Source: an uncultured Dehalococcoidia bacterium
GTDB taxonomy: Bacteria; Chloroflexota; Dehalococcoidia; Lucifugimonadales; UBA1123
Length of the DNA stretch: 64,000 nt
Direction of reading: 5' to 3'
Assembly: GCA_951812505.1 (NCBI GenBank)
Contig: CATOSI010000002.1
Location: forward strand, 992,001-1,056,000
Shown here: positions 53,686-62,968 of the stretch, in pieces
Position numbering within the stretch: position 1 is the first letter of the stretch
Layout of the letters: every line of letters begins with the position of its first letter
Notes under the pieces: model-generated
Database searches by the model: none
What the model saw: the letters and a program-made list of their open reading frames with translations, nothing else
What the model was told of the DNA's origin: nothing
Made by a program: the position numbers and the translations under genes

Positions 53686-54109
53686 GGCGACGGCGGCTGT
53701 CGAGCTCGACCAGCGACGCCCTGCCTTCCGCGACGGTCTTGCCCTCGCTCTCAAGTCTGGACGCCACGCATATCTCGCGTCCTTCGCGCCTTTCCATCCA
53801 GGATGTGGCCCGGATAGTCCGGCCCACGGTCGCGGGCGACCTGAGGCGGGTGTCCATCGAGCGCATCATCGTTACGATTCCGCGCCGATACGTCCAGTTC
53901 TCCATTATTTCGTACAGGAGAGCGGCTATAATGCCGCCATGAACAGTACCGGGCCAGCCCTGATGATGAGGCATGGGCATGAAGTCAGCCCTGAGTTCGC
54001 CGTCTTCTATCTCCATCTTCAGGCGCAGGCCGTGCGAATTCTCGTCCCCGCATCCGAAGCAGTTCGGATACGGCGTCACGGCGATGTCCTGTTCCTCCGC
54101 GCGGGCCAT
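53666..54109 (-). CDS. Hotdog-fold thioesterase (PaaI/THEM4-like)
   Basis: 147 residues. The N-terminal NCFGCGDENSHGLRLKM segment and VHGGIIAALLYEIMENW (the hotdog helix with the conserved HGG) define the PaaI/THEM4 branch, which hydrolyses acyl-CoA thioesters. The gene starts 10 bases after the ahcY stop and ends 24 bases before metK, so it is cotranscribed with SAM-cycle genes. A role in that pathway is not established. The last residues come from a repeat sequence, so the C-terminus may be non-native. Confidence 0.8.
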   Translation of the reverse strand: MARAEEQDIAVTPYPNCFGCGDENSHGLRLKMEIEDGELRADFMPMPHHQGWPGTVHGGIIAALLYEIMENWTYRRGIVTMMRSMDTRLRSPATVGRTIRATSWMERREGREICVASRLESEGKTVAEGRASLVELDSRRRQLITED

Positions 54110-54119
54110 GATTCCAGGG

Positions 54120-55447
<1,328 letters not shown>

Positions 55448-55468
55448 TTGTCCTGAGTGCAAACGGCT

Positions 55469-56443
55469 TCATTCATGTCGCAGGAGATTGCCACTAGATT
55501 TGGCGGGGGACAGGAAGCCGCTTTCGTTTTCGAAGCCGTCGAACTGCGTAAGTCGAACGAATCTGTCGAATCTATCCTGTATGTCCTCAGTAGTCAGCGA
55601 TGTCAGTCTGTCTGCGCTGAAGTCCTGCACCGCAAAGGAACCCATGACAGAGCCGACAATAGCCGCCCTGCGGATTCCGTCGTGTGATATATCCCCGGTG
55701 GCGGCAAGAACCCCCATGAATCCGCCGGCGAACGAGTCTCCCGCGCCCGTTGGGTCAACAACGCTGTCAAGTGGGAACGCGGGCGCGCTGAACATGTCCT
55801 TCTCGTCGAATACCAGGACGCCGTGTTCTCCACGCTTCACGACCACTGCCCGCGGACCCATGTCCTGAATGCGTCTCGCGGCCCTGACTATGTTCGCCTC
55901 GCCAGCATAGCTTCTGGCCTCTCCCTCATCCAGGAAGAAGAGGTCAACCTCGCGCACTATCCGGTCCAGGTCGTCGCGCCTGCCCTCGATCCAGAAGTTC
56001 ATCGAGTCCAGCGCGACAAGCCTTGGACGCCGCTCCATCTGCTCCAGAACGAGCATTTGCAGAGCCGGATCAATGTTCGCGAGAAACACGAAGTCGGATT
56101 CGCTGTGCTTTGTGTTCAGCGCGGGCCTGAATTCCTCGAAGACATTCAATTGAGTGTCTAGCGTCTCCCGCTGGTTCACATCCTCGGTCGAGTACACGCC
56201 CGACCAGTGGAACGTCTTACCCGTAGCGCGCTCCAAGCCTGAGACGTCTATCCGGCGAGACTCGAGCATCTCGACGTGAGCTTCCTCGAAGTCCTCGCCC
56301 ACGATGCCCACGAGACTGACGTCAGTGAGACAGCTTGCGGCTACCGAGAAATACATAGCGGACCCGCCCAGCGCCCTGTCGCGGCTGCTCACTGGTGTCT
56401 TGACCGAGTCGTAAGCTACGGATCCAACTACAAGAAGAGACAA
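55469..56443 (-). CDS. PfkB (ribokinase) family kinase, candidate adenosine kinase
   Basis: 324 residues from TTG 56443, eight bases after the rhodanese stop and preceded by AGGAAG; the frame is open much further up but without family-like sequence. SLLVVGSVAYDSVKTP and RALGGSAMYFSVAAS form the N-terminal substrate region; the C-terminal signature VVDPTGAGDSFAGGFMG carries the catalytic Asp and anion hole. Neighbouring ahcY releases adenosine, which makes an adenosine kinase attractive, but family members also act on ribose, fructose phosphates or other nucleosides, and no specificity motif is decisive. Confidence 0.85.
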   Translation of the reverse strand: MSLLVVGSVAYDSVKTPVSSRDRALGGSAMYFSVAASCLTDVSLVGIVGEDFEEAHVEMLESRRIDVSGLERATGKTFHWSGVYSTEDVNQRETLDTQLNVFEEFRPALNTKHSESDFVFLANIDPALQMLVLEQMERRPRLVALDSMNFWIEGRRDDLDRIVREVDLFFLDEGEARSYAGEANIVRAARRIQDMGPRAVVVKRGEHGVLVFDEKDMFSAPAFPLDSVVDPTGAGDSFAGGFMGVLAATGDISHDGIRRAAIVGSVMGSFAVQDFSADRLTSLTTEDIQDRFDRFVRLTQFDGFENESGFLSPAKSSGNLLRHE

Positions 56444-56451
56444 CGGTCTTC

Positions 56452-56805
56452 CTACGCTTCCGATCCGTAGCTGGTAGGGTAGCCCTTTTCGATCCAGGGG
56501 CCTGTGCCGTCTTCGATGTTGTAAAGCAGGTCGGTATCGTAGCCCATGGCGGCGGCCATTTCGCAGGCCAGACCGCTGCGGACGCCCGCCGCGCAAATGA
56601 ACAGCAGGTTCTTGTCCTGCGGAAGCTCGTCTATGCGGGCGAGGAGGTCGTCAACAGTGATAAACACCGCGTCCTGCACGTGTCCGTCCACGTATTCATC
56701 CATGCGACGCACGTCAACGAATACGTGATCCTCGCTGCCGTGGAGTTCGGCGGCCTCGTCAACGGTCAGCCTTGTGTATGGTTCTCCGGGTATCTGCTTG
56801 GGCAT
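56452..56805 (-). CDS. Rhodanese-domain protein
   Basis: 117 residues, a single rhodanese domain. LTVDEAAELHGSEDHVFVDV, then RRMDEYVDGHVQDAVFI leads to the active-site loop LLFICAAGVRSGLACE with the catalytic Cys (CAAGVR). Carries sulfane sulfur; the partner is unknown. The start was placed at ATG 56805 because GAGAGGA precedes it; the longer frame runs into a REP-like repeat. It lies between the MTAP and PfkB genes in the SAM-cycle set. Confidence 0.88.
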   Translation of the reverse strand: MPKQIPGEPYTRLTVDEAAELHGSEDHVFVDVRRMDEYVDGHVQDAVFITVDDLLARIDELPQDKNLLFICAAGVRSGLACEMAAAMGYDTDLLYNIEDGTGPWIEKGYPTSYGSEA

Positions 56806-56823
56806 ATCGCCATCCTCTCTGTA

Positions 56824-56850
56824 CTCATTCCCGCTGAATCGGGAGTCCAC
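56824..56850. repeat. REP-like palindromic repeat
   Basis: TCATTCCCGCTGAATCGGGA then GTCCACC. The reverse complement matches the layout of 2667-2696 and 48761-48792. It sits just upstream of the rhodanese gene. Confidence 0.6.
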
Positions 56851-56899
56851 CGTTTCCCAACTGGATTGAATCTCAATACTCTTTCCAGTTCCTGGAGTT

Positions 56900-57760
56900 C
56901 TAGTCCAGATACTTGTCCACGATCAGGCCGAGCCTCTCTCGCGTTTCGTGCGGTATCAGGTCTCGACCTGTGATTATCGCCGTTTGGAGGGCCGTACTGC
57001 AACCGCACTCGCGCGTGGGCGATACTCGTGCGGCGACGTTCCTGATGATCCTCCGCGCGGTCTCCACGTTCTTCATGAGATTGGCAACGACCATCTCGAC
57101 CGACACGTCCTCCTCCGACTCGCGCCACACATCGTAATCGGTGACGAAGGCCAGCGTCGCGTAGCAAATCTCGGCTTCCCGCGCGAGCTTGGCTTCTGGC
57201 AGCGCAGTCATTCCTATGACGTCGGCTCCCCATAAACGGTACAGAGCGGACTCCGCTCGCGTGGAGAACTGCGGCCCCTCTATGACGACGTAAGTTCCGC
57301 CGTCGTGGACGGTCGTAATATCTTGCGACGCGTCCAGCGCGGCCCACCGCAGGTCGGCGCAGAACGGGTCCGCGAATCCGACGTGGGCCACCAGGCCGTC
57401 GCCGAAGAAGGTAGAGACGCGCGACTTGGTGCGGTCTATGATCTGGTCGGGGATAACAAGGTCCATTGGCCTCAGTTCCTCTTTCAGGCTGCCCACGGCG
57501 CTAACGGATAGGAGTCGCTCGACGCCGAGCGACTTGAGCGCGTAGATGTTGGCCCTGACCGGAATCTCGGTCGGCGTTATCCGGTGTCCCCTGCCGTGTC
57601 GCGGTAGGAACGCCACCCGGACACCGCCCAGGCTTCCGGTGACGATGGTGTCGCTGGGGTCGCCGAACGGCGTGGAGACTTCGACCTCGCGGCGGTCGGT
57701 CAGACCTTCGATGTCGTAGAGGCCCGATCCACCGATGAATCCAAGCGCGGCTTCAGTCAA
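56900..57760 (-). CDS. mtnP: S-methyl-5'-thioadenosine phosphorylase
   Basis: 286 residues. Cleaves methylthioadenosine to adenine and methylthioribose 1-phosphate, the substrate of mtnA. The motifs ALGFIGGSGLYDIEGL, FLPRHGRGHRITPTEIP, GGTYVVIEGPQFSTRAES and VIGMTALPEAKLAREAEICY are typical of MTAP/PNP class II. The TTG start uses a GAGGGTGA site that belongs to an intergenic repeat. It follows mtnA by 17 bases. A purine nucleoside phosphorylase activity cannot be excluded, but the context favours MTAP. Confidence 0.92.
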   Translation of the reverse strand: MTEAALGFIGGSGLYDIEGLTDRREVEVSTPFGDPSDTIVTGSLGGVRVAFLPRHGRGHRITPTEIPVRANIYALKSLGVERLLSVSAVGSLKEELRPMDLVIPDQIIDRTKSRVSTFFGDGLVAHVGFADPFCADLRWAALDASQDITTVHDGGTYVVIEGPQFSTRAESALYRLWGADVIGMTALPEAKLAREAEICYATLAFVTDYDVWRESEEDVSVEMVVANLMKNVETARRIIRNVAARVSPTRECGCSTALQTAIITGRDLIPHETRERLGLIVDKYLD

Positions 57761-57769
57761 TGTTTTTCA

Positions 57770-57812
57770 CCCTCACCCTAGCCCTCTCCCATCGAGGGAG
57801 AGGGGACTTTGT
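57770..57812. repeat. CTCTCCC-family repeat at the mtnA/mtnP junction
   Basis: CCCTCACCCTAGCCCTCTCC then CATCGAGGGAGAGGGGACTT. On the minus strand it encodes the last mtnA residues and stop and also gives the ribosome binding site of the MTAP gene. Confidence 0.75.
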
Positions 57813-58851
57813 CGTTCTTTTCCATGATTGCGGCGAGGCTGCGACGGTAGGGCGGACGCGCCACGCCCAACTCGGTTACTATCGCGGTAACGTACCTGTT
57901 AGGGGTCACGTCGAATGCGGGGTTGAATGCGGCCATGCCATCCGGCGCGGCGCGCATATCTCCATAGCCCAGGACTTCTTCTTCGCCACGCTCTTCGATG
58001 ACGATCTCCTCGCCGTCCGACAGGCTCATGTCCAGTGTGCCGGTGGGAGCGGCTACATAGAACGGAATGCCGTTTTCCTTGGCGAGAACCGCCAGATTGT
58101 ACGTACCTATCTTGTTCGCAACGTCGCCGTTGGCCGCGATACGGTCCGCGCCGACCACGACCGCCTGGACCAGCCCGCGTCTCATCAGGACGCCGGATGC
58201 CGAGTCCGCAATCAGGCTTGCCGGAATGCCCTCGCGAGCGAGTTCCCACGCGGTGAGTCGCGCGCCCTGGAGCAGGGGGCGGGTCTCGGTGGCGAAGACT
58301 CGCTCGATTCGACCGTCCGCCCACGCCGTCCTGATGATTCCGAGCGCGGTGCCGTGTCCGCCGGTGGCGAGCGCGCCGGTGTTGCAATGCGTCAGCGGAC
58401 TGCTGCCCCAGGGAAGCAGCTTTGCTCCGCGCTCCCCGATCTGCAGGTTGCTCTCTATGTCTTCGCGATGAATCCTGGCCGCCTCGCTCAGAAGGTCCGC
58501 GACTACTTCCTCGGTGGTCTGAGCCGAGGCCACGCTCGAAAGCATCCGCCCAACGGCCCAGCCGAGGTTGGCGCCCGTCGGCCTTGCGTCCCTGATCTCG
58601 CGTGCGGCTGCGTGGAGCCTGTCGGAGAAGTCGCCGTTCGCGGACTGGGCCAGCTCCATTGCGGCCAGCGCGAGTCCGTAAGAGCCGACTATACCGATGG
58701 CGGGGGCTCCCCGCACCGACATATTGCGGATGGACTCTATGACAAGACGGTAGTCCGAGGTTTCGATCCACACCTCGTCGGATGGTAGTTTGCGCTGGTC
58801 GAGGATGCTCACGGAGTCACCCTGCCAGACCATTGGGGTAATTTGGGTCAA
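57778..58851 (-). CDS. mtnA: S-methyl-5-thioribose-1-phosphate isomerase
   Basis: 357 residues from TTG 58851, with AAGGA five bases upstream; ATG 58833 is an alternative and the frame is also open to 58902. Converts methylthioribose 1-phosphate to the ribulose form in methionine salvage. Motifs: ILDQRKLPSDEVW, SVRGAPAIGIVGSYGLALA, the catalytic-Cys region LTHCNTGALATGGHGTALG, and VVVGADRIAANGDVANKIGT. The last ten or so residues (VPSPSMGEG) come from a repeat. It is the first gene after the SAM-I riboswitch. Confidence 0.95.
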   Translation of the reverse strand: MTQITPMVWQGDSVSILDQRKLPSDEVWIETSDYRLVIESIRNMSVRGAPAIGIVGSYGLALAAMELAQSANGDFSDRLHAAAREIRDARPTGANLGWAVGRMLSSVASAQTTEEVVADLLSEAARIHREDIESNLQIGERGAKLLPWGSSPLTHCNTGALATGGHGTALGIIRTAWADGRIERVFATETRPLLQGARLTAWELAREGIPASLIADSASGVLMRRGLVQAVVVGADRIAANGDVANKIGTYNLAVLAKENGIPFYVAAPTGTLDMSLSDGEEIVIEERGEEEVLGYGDMRAAPDGMAAFNPAFDVTPNRYVTAIVTELGVARPPYRRSLAAIMEKNDKVPSPSMGEG

Positions 58852-58854
58852 GGT

Positions 58855-58886
58855 TCCTTCTCCCGCTCTGCTGGAGGGAGATGGGC
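58855..58886. repeat. CTCTCCC-family repeat, diverged copy upstream of mtnA
   Basis: TCCTTCTCCCGCTCTGCTGG then AGGGAGATGG. On the minus strand it ends next to the AAGGA used as the mtnA ribosome binding site. A match to the family core is visible but imperfect. Confidence 0.5.
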
Positions 58887-58900
58887 CGCCCGCGCCAAAC

Positions 58901-58932
58901 AAAAAAGACTTCTCGGCGTGAGAGAAGTCTTT
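58901..58932 (-). terminator. Intrinsic terminator of the SAM riboswitch
   Basis: On the minus strand AGACTTCTC, a short loop and GAGAAGTCT form a hairpin followed by six T. The 5' arm contains CTTCTCTC, which can pair alternatively with GAGAG of the aptamer P1 3' strand, giving an antiterminator. Confidence 0.85.
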
Positions 58933-58949
58933 CGGTAGTTCATTCTACC

Positions 58950-59070
58950 GCTCTCATCTCTCGAACGCCTTTTGCGCTCGCCGGAATTGGCACCTTCATC
59001 GGGTGTTGGGACACCGGATAGGTTGCCGGGCATCAAGGGGCCGGTCCCTCCGCCACTCTGGATAAGAGCC
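58950..59070 (-). promoter_or_regulatory. SAM-I (S-box) riboswitch upstream of mtnA
   Basis: Read on the minus strand, the aptamer starts CTCTTATCCAGAGTGGCGGA then GGGACCGGCCC, has the conserved TTGATGCCCGGCAACC block, the GGTGCCAATTCC segment (J3/4-P4 region) and closes with GAGAGATGAGAG, complementary to the first CTCTTATC (P1). These are the conserved S-box elements. With the terminator at 58901-58932 this is an off-switch: SAM binding stabilises P1 and frees the terminator. It controls mtnA and probably the whole downstream set to metK. Confidence 0.93.
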
Positions 59071-59215
59071 ACGATATTCAGTTGTTCAACACGAGGATTT
59101 TACCTTTCGGCTTCGGCGAGTGTCAAGCGAGCCAGTCGGCGCTCTCAAGGCAGTCGCATCTGAACTTCAGTCTGTGCATAAATCCAGTTTATATATCAGA
59201 ACAGGCCACCAGATT

Positions 59216-59324
59216 CGAAAACTGGTGACCAGTTTCACTCCAAAACTGGTGGGAAACTGATACCAATAATCCGGGAAAACTGGTCTGTTCCAACCAGTTT
59301 AGACCAGTTTTCGCCGATTATTGG
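59216..59324. promoter_or_regulatory. Cluster of AACTGGT/ACCAGTT sites with nested inverted repeat
   Basis: Six exact AACTGGT/ACCAGTT heptamers, three in each orientation (59220, 59228, 59244, 59278, 59293, 59303), lie within 90 bases; the first two form the palindrome AACTGGTGACCAGTT. A larger inverted repeat has arms 59263-59285 and 59302-59324 (CCAATAATC...GAAAACTGGTC and its complement), interrupted only at its centre triplet. It lies between the divergent riboswitch leader and the dehydratase gene. A GntR- or LacI-type operator array is likely; no such regulator gene is seen here. Confidence 0.6.
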
Positions 59325-59584
59325 CGTTTCCGGTATGTCCGGTCGTCTGGCATATACGTTCATTTATGATCCTCTCTTCCCGTCGTGTGCTGTATGCCTG
59401 GGTAGTATGTGTGTTCGGGTATGAGTTGATGATAGCACATGATAGAACTTTTGTACATATGGGTGGATCTGGGCCGTATGAACGAATTAGATGCGATTGT
59501 ACTGAATGTCGTCTGGGCTTGTTCGACATACCTCGCACCCCTATTGTACGCTTGCCCAATCTCTGTAAAGGAACGCCGACAACC

Positions 59585-60634
59585 ATGAAGATCACCGACC
59601 TACAGGCCGTATATCCGAACTACAAGAATGTCGCCCAGTCGTGGAGGACGAATCTGTGGCAGATTGTGGTTCGCGTGGAGTCGGAGGACGGTGTCGTCGG
59701 GCATGGGTACGGCGGTGGAGGCAGGGCGGCGGTGGAAGTGGTGAACGGGCATATGCGTGACCTGCTGGTAGGGCGCGAGGTCGAAAGCGTCGAGGACATC
59801 TTCGCCGCGTGGGACGCACTGTACTATGAGTCTATTCCCTACGGTCGCAAGGGGATCGGCGTGATGGCGCTGAGCGGGATAGACCTTGCGCTATGGGACC
59901 TTCTGGCCAGGAGCCAGGACGCTCCGGTTTACGCGATCATCGGGCCGAGGACGAAGGACAGGATTGACTCATATGCCACTGGTATAGATGCTGAGTGGTA
60001 CGCGGAACTCGGGTTCAGGGCGAACAAGTTCCCGCACCGATACGCGGGGCAGCCCGAGGACTACGACAGCGCCGAACGTGCCGCCGAGCGAGCGCGCCGG
60101 ATTATGGGGCCGGACGCCCGTATTATGATAGATACCTACATGACATGGGACTCGGAGTTCACGGTCGAGATGGGTCGCCGGCTCGCGCCCTACGATATTT
60201 TCTGGTTCGAGGACGTTCTGACGCCGGACGACCTGTATGGACAGGCGGAGTTAAGGCCGCTGGTGAAACCGACGCTGATAGCGGGTGGGGAGCATGAGTT
60301 CACGCACATCGGCTTCGGAGACGCGGCCAGGGCAGGGGCTATGGACCTGTGGCAGCCGGATATTACCTGGTGCGGGGGGATAACCGCAGGCCTGAGAATC
60401 CTGGACATCGCGCGGGAGCACGGCATCCCGGTCGCGCCTCATCGCGGCGGGGAGGTCTGGGGTCTGCACCTGATAGCGTCGTCGGACTGCATGGACCTGG
60501 CGGAAGTGCTGCCCGGTCAGAGGGGCGCGCCGAAGGACGAGTTGTGGATTGGGGAGCCGTTCCCTGAGGATGGCTACATTTCGCCGACGGACGCTCCGGG
60601 GTTCGGGGTAAGGTTGAATGAGGCGATGCTCTAG
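59585..60634 (+). CDS. Enolase-superfamily dehydratase, L-rhamnonate dehydratase-like
   Basis: 349 residues from ATG 59585, with AAAGGA 12 bases upstream; the frame is open to 59321 without family-like sequence. Metal ligands of the mandelate-racemase group are visible in IMIDTYMTWD, WFEDVLTPDD and GGEHEFTH, and the general base His lies in IPVAPHRGGEVWGLH. GGEHEFTH, LWQPDITWCGG and the C-terminal PGFGVRLN match RhmD-type sugar-acid dehydratases. The substrate could be rhamnonate or another acid sugar. The stop codon is the first triplet of an insertion sequence, so the natural C-terminus may have been changed. Confidence 0.85.
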   Translation: MKITDLQAVYPNYKNVAQSWRTNLWQIVVRVESEDGVVGHGYGGGGRAAVEVVNGHMRDLLVGREVESVEDIFAAWDALYYESIPYGRKGIGVMALSGIDLALWDLLARSQDAPVYAIIGPRTKDRIDSYATGIDAEWYAELGFRANKFPHRYAGQPEDYDSAERAAERARRIMGPDARIMIDTYMTWDSEFTVEMGRRLAPYDIFWFEDVLTPDDLYGQAELRPLVKPTLIAGGEHEFTHIGFGDAARAGAMDLWQPDITWCGGITAGLRILDIAREHGIPVAPHRGGEVWGLHLIASSDCMDLAEVLPGQRGAPKDELWIGEPFPEDGYISPTDAPGFGVRLNEAML

Positions 60635-61989
60635 CAGGCTGCGGAAGAATGGGTTGCAGAGCGGCGTAGGAGCAAGACTCGCTGCCTTGAAGAGCCTCAT
60701 TCCGGCGCTTTTTGGCTCTCAGGAGGTTCCTGCACCGCTGTAATCGGCTTTCAGAAGGTTCGGCAGACACACCTCGCCCTGGGCAGAGCTATGCGAAGAC
60801 GGGGACTCTGGCCTCTTCCTCAGCTATCAGTCTCGACATTCTCACCAGGTTGTACGCAGTAGCCACCAACTCCCCATACAGTCCGGTTCTCTCCACTCCG
60901 CGATACCGACTCCGACGAAAGCCTCCCACTGTCTTCATCCACCCGAAGATCGACTCCACACGCTTGCGAACCTTCTGACTCGCCGCATACCCGGCATGAT
61001 GGGTCGTCCTCCCGTCTATCGCAGACCATCTCTTCTTCTGGGCCACGTGCGGAGTGATGTTCAGGTCCCTGCACTCGGCAACGAAGTCCCTGCTGTCGTA
61101 GCCCCTGTCCGCTCCAACAGTCAGACGGCGGCTACCGGGTATCCGGATCAACATGTCCAGCGCCGCATCCCTCTCTGCCATGCCATTGGCCTCGGTCAGT
61201 CGGAAGTCGCTCACAAGACCGTGCCTGTTGTCCATAAGCGCATGGGCCATGAACACCAGCTTCGCCTCCTTACCCTTGCCCTTCCTCATCAGCCTGGACT
61301 CGGGGTCGGTCGTGCTCTCGTGTGTCTCGTTGCTCAGCTTCTCCCCCCGAAAGTCCTCCGTACGGCTTCCACCTTCCCCCGGACCCTTCGGGTTATCGTC
61401 AGCATCCTCATCCCGTCTTCTGAAGCTCTTTATGCTCGCGGCAGCCTCTATCAGCGTACCATCCACGCTGAAGCGCTCGTCTGACATGAGACCTCGGCGG
61501 TCAGCCTCGTACGCCACCTCCTCGAACAGGGTCCTCCCCACCCTGTGTCTGAGCAGTCTTCTTCTGTTCTTGGTGAACACGGTCGCGTCGAAACTCGGCT
61601 CCATAAGGTCCATGTCCAGAAACCAGCGATACAGCAGGTTGTAGTCCAGTTCCTGGCAGAATGCTCTCTCACTGCGTATCGAGTACAGGGAGATCAGAAG
61701 AAGAGACTTCAGCAGTCGTTCGGGTGGGACGGAGGCTCGACCGACACTGGAGTACATCCTGTCGAAGTCGTCCGACATGCGGGAGAGAACGTCCTCGGCG
61801 ACCTGTTTGATAGTCCTAAGAGGGTGGTCCGGTGGAACTCGTTCGTCGAGGTTGACGAAGGCAAGCATAGTGGACTGTGGGTTGCGTTTGCCTCTCATGG
61901 GACGGTCTCCTCTGTTGTCGCTTGTGGAGCTATTTTACTCCACAGACTCAGGGAAGACCTCCTATGCGGCTTTTTTCAGCAGCCTGCTA
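60632..61989 (-). mobile_element. DDE insertion sequence (IS5-like), about 1.36 kb
   Basis: Terminal inverted repeats begin TAGCAGGCTGCGGAAGAA on the left (60632) and TAGCAGGCTGCTGAAAAAA on the right (reading inward from 61989). One transposase gene lies inside on the minus strand. No unambiguous target duplication could be read: depending on where the ends are placed, TA or CTAR flanks are possible (CTAG left, CTAA right). It separates the dehydratase gene from the ParA gene. Confidence 0.85.
60789..61898 (-). CDS. IS5-like DDE transposase
   Basis: 369 residues. N-terminal DUF772-type domain: FVNLDERVPPDHPLRTIKQV, GRASVPPERLLKSLLLISLY, ERAFCQELDYNLLYRWFL. The catalytic acidic residues lie in FSVDGTLIEAAAS, VGADRGYDSRDF and KRVESIFGWMKTVGGF (the final Glu). 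An acidic/basic hinge rich in Asp, Glu and Arg (about 150-200) is usual for this branch. The frame is intact with a normal end, so the element may still be active. Confidence 0.93.
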   Translation of the reverse strand: MRGKRNPQSTMLAFVNLDERVPPDHPLRTIKQVAEDVLSRMSDDFDRMYSSVGRASVPPERLLKSLLLISLYSIRSERAFCQELDYNLLYRWFLDMDLMEPSFDATVFTKNRRRLLRHRVGRTLFEEVAYEADRRGLMSDERFSVDGTLIEAAASIKSFRRRDEDADDNPKGPGEGGSRTEDFRGEKLSNETHESTTDPESRLMRKGKGKEAKLVFMAHALMDNRHGLVSDFRLTEANGMAERDAALDMLIRIPGSRRLTVGADRGYDSRDFVAECRDLNITPHVAQKKRWSAIDGRTTHHAGYAASQKVRKRVESIFGWMKTVGGFRRSRYRGVERTGLYGELVATAYNLVRMSRLIAEEEARVPVFA

Positions 61990-62032
61990 AAGCATATCCA
62001 TCAACCGTAATTCAGATTTAAGGAACACAAAT

Positions 62033-62968
62033 TTGGCCAAGCGTATTAGTATAATCAATTTTAAGGGAGGCGTTGGCAAAACGACTCTCGCATTTCATCT
62101 TGGAACAGGACTCGCATGGATACATGACGCCCGAGTGTTGCTTATCGATGTGGATCATCAAAGTAGTCTCTCTATCCTTTGCATGAGACCAAACGGATGG
62201 CAAAGTGCCATCCGAAGTAATCGGACCATTGTTGAAGTATTCCGTTCATTCGTCAACCAACAAGCCAACAACCTCCCCGCTGACGAAATAATCGCCAAAT
62301 CTCCGATGCATACAATTGACACCGACTATGACACAATGGATGTTGTACCTGCTGATCTCGGACTAGACAATCTTGAAATCGAATTAACTTCCTCACTCCC
62401 TCAGGGAACCGCTATCCGGTCAGAATGGGACAAGAGAACGCTATTGTGTCGTTGGATTGAGGAGACTGGCATAGATGAACGATATGATTACATTATCTTC
62501 GATTGTCCACCTGCTACCAAGATTGTCTCTCAGAATGCAATTGCAGCTAGTCACAGCTATATCGTTCCGGTAGTACCCGAAGCAGTGATGGAACGTGGCG
62601 CCCCCCATTTGCGTGAGATGATGAGAACGGGTATCGACGACCGACTAAAGGCCCTCGCTCAGTTTGGTGAGCACCGCGATATACACGTACCTGATACTGA
62701 GTTGGTCGGGTTGGTAATCACACGGATACAGTCCGCAAGTGGGGGGTACACCATTGACCATACGCAGCATCTAGGGTCATTAAGGAGACGTTGGAGTGAT
62801 TCCTTGATTCGACCTTACATCTCGCAGGGTATTGGCGTCTCCGAGGCACTATCGCGCTATATTCCTGTTTACAACATGCATAAAACCCAGAATGTCGGTA
62901 AACGAGAAATTGATATTCAGTATATGAACCTGACTAGCGAAATCAAGAAGAGGATTGATGGCTTATGA
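62033..62968 (+). CDS. ParA family ATPase
   Basis: 311 residues from TTG 62033, with TTAAGGA upstream. The deviant Walker A FKGGVGKTT is at the N-terminus; Walker A' is LLIDVDHQSSLS and Walker B YDYIIFDCPPATK. It belongs to the Soj/ParA/MinD-like class that dimerises on DNA or membrane. The middle part is longer than in chromosomal ParA and no typical ParB follows. It begins only 44 bases after the IS and is less GC-rich than the housekeeping genes, so it may belong to an acquired segment. Confidence 0.9.
   Translation: MAKRISIINFKGGVGKTTLAFHLGTGLAWIHDARVLLIDVDHQSSLSILCMRPNGWQSAIRSNRTIVEVFRSFVNQQANNLPADEIIAKSPMHTIDTDYDTMDVVPADLGLDNLEIELTSSLPQGTAIRSEWDKRTLLCRWIEETGIDERYDYIIFDCPPATKIVSQNAIAASHSYIVPVVPEAVMERGAPHLREMMRTGIDDRLKALAQFGEHRDIHVPDTELVGLVITRIQSASGGYTIDHTQHLGSLRRRWSDSLIRPYISQGIGVSEALSRYIPVYNMHKTQNVGKREIDIQYMNLTSEIKKRIDGL

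Noticed and set aside
55469-56596. Long 5' extension of the PfkB gene
   Set aside because: The extra 51 residues are Arg-rich antisense-like sequence over the rhodanese gene; TTG 56443 with its ribosome binding site and the family N-terminus fits better.
58848-59072. 74-codon minus-strand frame upstream of mtnA
   Set aside because: It lies wholly over the SAM-I riboswitch and terminator; the conserved RNA elements explain the sequence.
59321-59584. N-terminal extension of the dehydratase frame, and a possible separate small gene
   Set aside because: The extension has no family similarity and starts inside the inverted repeat; the canonical N-terminus MKITDLQAVYP begins at 59585.
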